DNA of 64,000 nucleotides from JADJPG01 sp964491875 (GTDB taxonomy: Bacteria; Verrucomicrobiota; Verrucomicrobiia; Limisphaerales; JADJPG01). Below the pieces are notes generated by a model that saw nothing but the letters and a program-made list of their open reading frames with translations, did no database searches and was not told where the DNA came from. The stretch is taken from positions 21,776 to 85,775 of the forward strand of contig CAZBIC010000033.1 of the NCBI GenBank assembly GCA_964491875.1. The letters are read 5' to 3'. Shown one piece after another: positions 59,701-64,000 of the stretch (positions within the stretch are counted from its first letter, which is position 1; the number at the start of each line of letters is the position of its first letter). A program made the position numbers and the translations under genes.

Positions 59701-59962
59701 GTTTCGTGTTCATAACGCGCCGCTGACCGCGCTGGCCTGGCATCCCTCGCGCCGGATTCTCGCGACTGCGTCCGAGGATCTCGTCATCCGCCTCTGGAAT
59801 CTCGATGACGGCGCGCGTCTCGAAGAACTCCGCGGTCCGCTCTCGCCGCCGAGTGTTCTTTCCTTCAGCCCCGACGGCACCCGCCTCGCCACCGCCGCGC
59901 GCGATCGCGCCGCGCGCATCTGGGAACCGCGTTCGCTCGTCGAACGCCATGCTGAAGAGTAG
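56771..59962 (+). CDS. Transmembrane Ser/Thr protein kinase with WD40-type propeller (kinase D)
   Basis: A protein of about 1063 aa. A zinc ribbon (CPDC and CPAC, residues 17-36) precedes a kinase domain (about 75-355) with GRGGMGVIYKAY, Lys105, HRDLKPGN (196-203), DFG (216-218) and MSPEQ. The membrane segment is near RHPALAAVTATLLVVLVAGLTG. The C-terminal part has WD40-like strands, for example EFSPDGSLLMQIG, ALAWHPSRRILATAS and SFSPDGTRLATAA. The start is ATG 56771 or ATG 56801; a long frame from 56693 overlaps the sigma 3 gene. Downstream genes on the same strand encode a small secreted protein and a heme-binding protein. Confidence 0.94.
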   Translation: MKDSGGPGSSMNENRKCPDCGTPLRETDAQPLCPACIFRRMSTGATTVLSDEPPVKAAMWASSADDEADTDFLSEYELLGEVGRGGMGVIYKAYQARLNRTVALKVIHAAGLAGESARRRFQSEVKVAGRLNHPNIVPVFDVGMMDGCPCFSMEFFPGGSMADWMRLADRTIEDGVRLLVKVTQAVSFAHLRGVLHRDLKPGNILMDAAGEPHVGDFGLAKELNSNSNLTHSGAVLGSPNYMSPEQAAGRSDSLTVATDIYSLGAILYELLAGRPPFVAATPLETMRLVVEQEAPRPSTVTGRTDRDLEIICLKCLDKDPGRRYATAADLSEDLERWLRHEPILARPASQSERLRKWTKRHPALAAVTATLLVVLVAGLTGVIWQWRKAEQARRNETLQLRRAEAALARSSLALAESALREGNSPAVLAALETVPSNLRDQTWNYLQGEADTSRALPETLGESLSGIQAHPGRPSVFAAMDRKRGRVILFNVREGRQLLEFAPGFTTGVSNVSYCLALSGDRIAVGRNGSGGIVVHDANDGGKILEWAAPPSQRLEFSPDGSLLMQIGRNRRGIQMWNAQDGTSRWAQKGDYHAARFTSDGRHLARYSWFEQLQLIRADDGAKVLLLADNYFQEMATDPAGQLVVGANSLGFVRGFDAADGRQRFEVQPHESLISYVAFLPGGERFLTAATLPDDRMALQCWDAHSGRLCQTLLGGSGKISDIALHPLSGELVVRSRGIQVWETISVPALRVIRCGNAHPSAAFWGSRDVLFAPGSTLSSANLQSIAEQPPKVLWRASTYDHGQPSISADGRRAAIGRYSASQPIAVLERNGDGRVEEVASLPLDKLMDYLRISPNGDRVAIVQRNFSELVMVNVSSPTQSVAFAVQDIKRFSDVAWVDGGKHLAGLVTTYASRSAPGSVEQVVLWDTATGQRIRSVTNHSVMTVACASPDGRQFVEGGMDRNIRLRDAGTLQVLREFRVHNAPLTALAWHPSRRILATASEDLVIRLWNLDDGARLEELRGPLSPPSVLSFSPDGTRLATAARDRAARIWEPRSLVERHAEE

Positions 59963-60073
59963 GCGCGCCCATCCGACGCTAAGGTTTCCCTCGTCGACTC
60001 TCTGTCCTTCGCGATTCCGGAATCCTCTGCGAAATCTTGATGCACGGAACTCCTCCACTGCTAAGCTTTGCCC

Positions 60074-60631
60074 ATGAAAAATTCATTCGCAGCACTCACC
60101 GTGGCCGCCCAACTCGCCGTCTCGTTCGCCGCCGGCGCCGGGGAACCGACCGCGCTGGATCTCGCTCGCGAAGGCAATCGCTATGTCGGCGAATCCTTCA
60201 AAGACAAGGTGGTCCTCATTCGCTCCGAGAAGTCCGTGGCCACGCTCAGCCCGCAGACGTGGCTGGTCAATTACCGCAATGAGTTCACGTCGCTGAAGGG
60301 CCTCGAAGTAAAGTTCATCGGCGGGAAAATGGCGGACATCGACAACTCGTCGAAGGGTGGTCGTCCCTTCGATTTGTCCAAGCTGAAGATCGATTCCGAC
60401 AAGGCACTGAACGTCGTCACCAACGAGCCCATCCTCAAGAACCTCACCTTGCGCGCGACCCAAATGACGCTCGAGCCCGCCGGTGAAAACGCCGTGCCCG
60501 CGTGGCGCGTGCAGGTGTGGGCGGCCAAGCTCAAGAGCCCGGCGGATTCCGTCAGCGTCGGTGAAGTCTGGGTGTCCGCTGAGGACGGCGCGGTCTTGAA
60601 GAACAACCTGAAGATTGCTCGCGTCGACTGA
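60074..60631 (+). CDS. Small secreted protein of unknown function
   Basis: An exported protein of 185 aa. ATG 60074 opens MKNSFAALTVAAQLAVSFAAGAGEP, a clear signal peptide. The mature part starts ALDLAREGNRYVGESFKDKVVLIRSEKS and contains a PepSY-like order of strands (WLVNYRNEFTSLKGLEVKFIGGKM, AWRVQVWAAKL, GEVWVSAEDGAVLKNNLKIARVD). A PepSY-like fold is a guess from the last strands only. It lacks Cys. Its neighbours are kinase D upstream (111 bases) and a terminator downstream, so it may be co-transcribed with the kinase. Confidence 0.7.
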   Translation: MKNSFAALTVAAQLAVSFAAGAGEPTALDLAREGNRYVGESFKDKVVLIRSEKSVATLSPQTWLVNYRNEFTSLKGLEVKFIGGKMADIDNSSKGGRPFDLSKLKIDSDKALNVVTNEPILKNLTLRATQMTLEPAGENAVPAWRVQVWAAKLKSPADSVSVGEVWVSAEDGAVLKNNLKIARVD

Positions 60632-60662
60632 GCGGACTGGCTGAATCACCACCAGAATTGTT

Positions 60663-60707
60663 GCGCCGCGACGGAAGAGCAGTTGCCTTCGTCGCGGCGC
60701 TTTTGTT
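60663..60707 (+). terminator. Rho-independent terminator
   Basis: GCGCCGCGACG (60663-60673) is exactly complementary to CGTCGCGGCGC (60690-60700), with an additional GAAG/CTTC pairing inside. TTTTGTT follows at 60701-60707. It separates the small secreted protein gene from the heme-binding protein gene. Confidence 0.9.
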
Positions 60708-60722
60708 CAATCCCCTCATTCC

Positions 60723-63296
60723 ATGAACTCACTCATACGATTGTCGGCGCTCGCCGCCACGCTGATTGCCACCTCGACGTTCGCCGCTGAACGCAAACCC
60801 GTTGACCGCAATGTCGGCGAAAACACGGCCACGCCCGTCAACCGCATCAAGGCGGCGAAGTATTTTCAGGTCGAACTGCTCTACTCCGTGCCGGGCGGCG
60901 ATCAGGGTTCGTGGGTCGCGCTCTGCACCGATCCCAAGGGCCGCATCATCGCCGCAGATCAATACGGCGGGCTCTACCGCTTCACGCCGCCCGCTGCGAA
61001 CCAGCCGCTCGACGCAGCGAAGATTGAGAAGATGCCCGTCGAGATTCGCGCCGCGAACGGATTGCTCTGGGCTTTCGGCGCGCTCTATGTCGGCGTGAAT
61101 GACTACGAGCGGAAGATTCCGTCCGGCGTCTATCGCATCATCGACACGAACGGTGACGACCAGCTCGACAAGGTGGAAATGCTCCGTGCGATCAAGGCCG
61201 GCGGCGATCACGGCGTCCACGCGATTCTGCCCGCACCCGATGGCAAGAACCTTTTCCTCATCACCGGCAACAACGCCGACCTCACTGAATGCAACACCTC
61301 GCGCGTGCCGCGCAACTGGGGCGAGGATCACGTCCTCTACCGCATGCCCGACGGCCGTGGGCACAACCGCGATCGCCTCGCGCCCGGCGGTATCATCTAC
61401 CAATTCTCGCCGGACGGAAAACAGTGGGAGACCTACGCCACCGGCTTCCGCAACATCTACGACGGCGCGTTCAATCGCGACGGCGAGCTGTTCACCTACG
61501 ACGCCGACATGGAGTACGACTTCAACACCTCGTGGTATCGCCCCACACGCATCAACCACGTCACCAGCGGCAGCGAATGGGGCTGGCGCAACGGCGCGGG
61601 CAAGCGCCCGGAGTTTTATCCCGACAACCTTCCAGCCACGCTGAACATCGGTCCGGGTTCGCCCACCGGCACCACGTTCGGCTACGGCGCGAAGTTCCCG
61701 GCGAAGTATCAGAACGCGCTCTTCGCCCTCGACTGGAGCTGGGGCAAACTTTACGCCGTCCACATGAAGCCCGAAGGCTCGACCTACACCGCGACGAAGG
61801 AAGAGTTCCTCTCCGGCGCGCCGCTGCCGCTCACGGACGCCATCATCCATCCCGGCGACGGCGCGATGTATTTCGCCATCGGCGGGCGCAAGGTGCAGTC
61901 CGGTCTCTATCGCGTCACTTACACTGGCCAGGAATCCACCGCGCCCGTGAAAGTTGCGAAGTCCGATGGTGCGAAGGCCCGCGCGGAACGTCACGCCCTC
62001 GAAGTCTTCCACGGCAAGCAAGACCCAAAGGCCATCAAGGCCGCGTGGCCTGAGCTCGATAACAAGGACCGCTTCATCCGCTGGGCCGCACGCACCGCGC
62101 TCGAACATCAGCCCGTCGCGACGTGGGCCGACCGCGCGCTCACCGAGAAGAATCCCGGCCGTCAAGTCGAAGCGCTCTTGGGCCTCACGCGCGCCGCAGG
62201 CATCGACCCGCAACATCGCAAGCCGAGCGACGTACCCACGGACAAAGTTCTCGGCGCGAAGATTCTCGACGCGCTCACGAAGCTCAATTGGGAGAAGCTT
62301 AATCACGAGCAGCGCCTCACGCTCGTTCGCACCTACGGCATTCACTTCGTGCGCTTCGGCCAGCCGGAAGGCGAGGCCCGCGCCCGCGTGCTGGCGCAGA
62401 TAGATTCCCGATTCCCAGCGCCGAGCTTCGACCTGAACTGGCTCCTCTGCGAAACGCTCGCCTCGATGCAGTCGCCCACGCTCGCCGCCAAAGCGATCGC
62501 CGCCATCCAGGCCGCGCCCGGCCAGGAAGAGCAGCTCGAATACGCCCGCTCCATTCGTTTCCTCAAGGCCGGCTGGACCACGGCGCTGCGCACCGCGCAG
62601 TTCGAGTGGTTCCTCAAGGCCGCGAACTACCGCGGCGGCGCGAGCTTCGAGAAGTTCCTGGAATTCATCCGCACCGACGCCGAGGCCAGCCTAAGCGACA
62701 GCGAGAAAACCGCTCTCGCTATCGTGCTCGCCAAGAAGCCTGAGAAGAAGTCGCCCCTCGCGCAGATGGCGGAAGTCTTCGCCGGCCGCACCACGGTGAA
62801 CGATTGGAAGCTCGAAACCCTCGCGCCTCAGGTGGAGGGCAAATTGAAGAAGCGCAGCTTCGAGAACGGCCGCAAGATGTTCGCCGCCGCCGGCTGCTTC
62901 GCGTGCCACCGCTTCGGCAACGAAGGCGGCATGACCGGCCCCGACCTCACGGGCGCGGGCGGACGTTATTCCGCGCGCGATTTCATCGATCAAATTCTCA
63001 ACCCGAGCAAAGAGATCAACGAGCAGTTCACGCCCATCGTCGTCACCAAGAACGACGGTGAGACAGTGACCGGCGTGATCGTGAATCTGAACAACGACAA
63101 CGTGATGGTGAACACCGACGCGGCGAACCCCTTCCAGCAGGAAACCATCGACCGCAAGAAAGTGAAGAGCATCGAGTTCTCGAAAGTCTCCCCGATGCCT
63201 GAAGGTTTGATCGGCCTGCTCACCGCGGACGAAGTTGCGGACCTGACGGCTTATGTCCTCTCCGGCGGCGACCGGAAGCATGCGATGTTCAGGTAA
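60723..63296 (+). CDS. Secreted PVC-type dehydrogenase-like protein with C-terminal heme-binding domain
   Basis: An 857-aa exported protein. Signal peptide MNSLIRLSALAATLIATSTFAAE. The N-terminal 400 residues resemble a sugar/sorbosone dehydrogenase-like propeller (GSWVALCTDPKGRIIAADQYGGLYR, GLLWAFGALYVGVND, FNRDGELFTYDADMEYDFNTSWYRP, SEWGWRNG). The middle is helical, HEAT-like (RHALEVFHGKQDPKA, RWAARTALEHQPVA). The C-terminal domain has the c-type heme motif CFACH (about 724-728), then GPDLTGAGGRYSARDFIDQILNPSKEINEQF and a typical close VADLTAYVLSGGD. This is the putative heme-binding domain common in Planctomycetes and Verrucomicrobia. It probably oxidises a sugar or alcohol in the periplasm; the substrate is unknown. 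It has its own promoter after the terminator. Confidence 0.9.
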   Translation: MNSLIRLSALAATLIATSTFAAERKPVDRNVGENTATPVNRIKAAKYFQVELLYSVPGGDQGSWVALCTDPKGRIIAADQYGGLYRFTPPAANQPLDAAKIEKMPVEIRAANGLLWAFGALYVGVNDYERKIPSGVYRIIDTNGDDQLDKVEMLRAIKAGGDHGVHAILPAPDGKNLFLITGNNADLTECNTSRVPRNWGEDHVLYRMPDGRGHNRDRLAPGGIIYQFSPDGKQWETYATGFRNIYDGAFNRDGELFTYDADMEYDFNTSWYRPTRINHVTSGSEWGWRNGAGKRPEFYPDNLPATLNIGPGSPTGTTFGYGAKFPAKYQNALFALDWSWGKLYAVHMKPEGSTYTATKEEFLSGAPLPLTDAIIHPGDGAMYFAIGGRKVQSGLYRVTYTGQESTAPVKVAKSDGAKARAERHALEVFHGKQDPKAIKAAWPELDNKDRFIRWAARTALEHQPVATWADRALTEKNPGRQVEALLGLTRAAGIDPQHRKPSDVPTDKVLGAKILDALTKLNWEKLNHEQRLTLVRTYGIHFVRFGQPEGEARARVLAQIDSRFPAPSFDLNWLLCETLASMQSPTLAAKAIAAIQAAPGQEEQLEYARSIRFLKAGWTTALRTAQFEWFLKAANYRGGASFEKFLEFIRTDAEASLSDSEKTALAIVLAKKPEKKSPLAQMAEVFAGRTTVNDWKLETLAPQVEGKLKKRSFENGRKMFAAAGCFACHRFGNEGGMTGPDLTGAGGRYSARDFIDQILNPSKEINEQFTPIVVTKNDGETVTGVIVNLNNDNVMVNTDAANPFQQETIDRKKVKSIEFSKVSPMPEGLIGLLTADEVADLTAYVLSGGDRKHAMFR

Positions 63297-63624
63297 TCGC
63301 AACGGATTGCGGCGGTGTGCTCCGGCACCAGCCGCCGCGGGCTGGGCAAGGGAAAGTTGCTGCGGCTGGTCGAGGACGACACAGCCGCGCTCCTCCAGTA
63401 GCCGCCGTGAGAAGGCGGACCCGTTCGGGCCTGAGCAATTGCAAATTATCAATTTTCAATTGGAGATTTCAAATTCCCCGGAGCCGCATTGACGCGTCAC
63501 CCGGAGACTGCTCGAATGCCGATGTGAACAGGAAGACAGAACCAACCCGCCTGCCTGCGACCCGATTTCCAACGGCACTGGCAAGCTGCGATCACCGCTC
63601 TGGTAGGCTGCACCGTCCCGTCCC
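63297..63624. other. Intergenic region without a convincing gene
   Basis: 328 bases between the heme-binding protein gene and the partial gene at 63625. A GC-rich part to about 63430 is followed by an AT-rich stretch (about 63436-63478) with repeated CAATT and AAATT words, the only strongly AT-rich block nearby. It might carry a promoter for the next gene or be a short repeat remnant. No RNA gene seen. Confidence 0.5.
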
Positions 63625-64000
63625 GTGAAAACGTGCCCAAAGTGTAATACAAAGTCCCTGAACTCCGCTCTCATTTGCGATTGTGGTTTTCACTTTCTCA
63701 ACGACGGCGCCTCTGGTTCACCACCAGCAAGAGTTCAGCACGTCGCCGAAGCTGCTTCAGCGCCAGTTATTCCGACCAGCGACTGCGCCTCATTGACAGG
63801 GCCGAGCGTCTGTCGCAAGTCACCTCAATGGAGACCTGCTTTCGAGGTGTTCTTGATAGAGCAGTCAACGCAGAATCCTCGTCTCAGCCTGGAGGAGTTG
63901 CTCACTGATTACATCGCTCGCTACCGTTTAAGCGTGCGGAAGTCGCTAGAGCAATTCAACAAATACTATAGCCGTGTTGTGGAGGTTGTGGCAGACTTTG
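63625..64000 (+). CDS. Zinc-ribbon-like protein of unknown function, 3' truncated by window edge
   Basis: A frame open from GTG 63625 to the window end (125 codons). The first in-frame stop upstream is TAG at 63604, and GTG is the only start between. The N-terminus KTCPKCNTKSLNSALICDCGFHF has a C-x2-C...C-x-C zinc ribbon. A Pro/Ser/Ala linker follows, then a helical region (LEELLTDYIARYRLSVRKSLEQFNKYYSR). The amphipathic pattern and lack of stops support a real gene. The product is not recognised; the fold beyond the edge is unknown. It begins after the AT-rich intergenic block and has no obvious ribosome site. Confidence 0.55.
   Translation, partial: MKTCPKCNTKSLNSALICDCGFHFLNDGASGSPPARVQHVAEAASAPVIPTSDCASLTGPSVCRKSPQWRPAFEVFLIEQSTQNPRLSLEELLTDYIARYRLSVRKSLEQFNKYYSRVVEVVADF

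Noticed and set aside
1..64000. CRISPR arrays
   Set aside because: I saw no run of regularly spaced direct repeats with unique spacers and no cas gene.
1..64000. Insertion sequences or transposases
   Set aside because: No DDE or HUH transposase motifs in any frame I examined; the repeats found are short and do not bound such a gene.

Overview
The window looks like a chromosomal segment of a GC-rich Verrucomicrobiota bacterium, most likely of the Pedosphaera/Limisphaerales type. This is inferred from gene content. It has several large serine/threonine kinases with WD40 propellers and an N-terminal zinc ribbon, ECF sigma factors with the N-terminal signature ATTHWSVVL, giant secreted proteins with LamG, Ig-like and propeller modules, and a PVC-type heme-binding dehydrogenase-like protein. 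No rRNA, CRISPR array, prophage or transposase was found.

Region 1 (1-14471) is mostly housekeeping: the 3' part of priA, a Tat-exported TIM-barrel protein, a less GC-rich pair (secreted unknown and VRR-NUC nuclease), nusB, a PHP phosphoesterase, ftsY, a DUF4143-type AAA ATPase, ribD, an alpha/beta hydrolase, a nucleotidyltransferase, tRNA-Arg(CCT), trmB, a small membrane protein, manA and accA. Repeat DNA is inserted in frame in at least two of these genes: once in priA and twice in ribD. The ATPase gene lies between a short ribD-like 5' remnant and the intact ribD.

Region 2 (14684-19730) holds a 1019-aa modular secreted protein with a strong terminator, a YaeQ-like protein and an L,D-transpeptidase.

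Region 3 (19819-48581) is read entirely on the minus strand. In transcription order it is an ECF sigma factor, a WD40 kinase, five very large secreted proteins (931, 1717, 2158, 1199 and 954 aa) and a second WD40 kinase. A terminator hairpin after the metzincin-like 1717-aa protein divides the array into at least two units.

Region 4 (48704-64000) repeats this logic on the plus strand: sigma, kinase and secreted serine hydrolase; then, beyond an orphan minus-strand sigma, sigma, kinase, small secreted protein and secreted c-type cytochrome/propeller protein. A new zinc-ribbon gene starts at 63625 and runs off the window.

Taken together, three sigma-kinase pairs each lead, in the same direction, into genes for exported proteins. 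The working hypothesis is a family of sigma/kinase-controlled surface modules. The 29-kb minus-strand array is the largest and the best candidate here for an undescribed system. Starts are my choices; where they are uncertain the entry says so.
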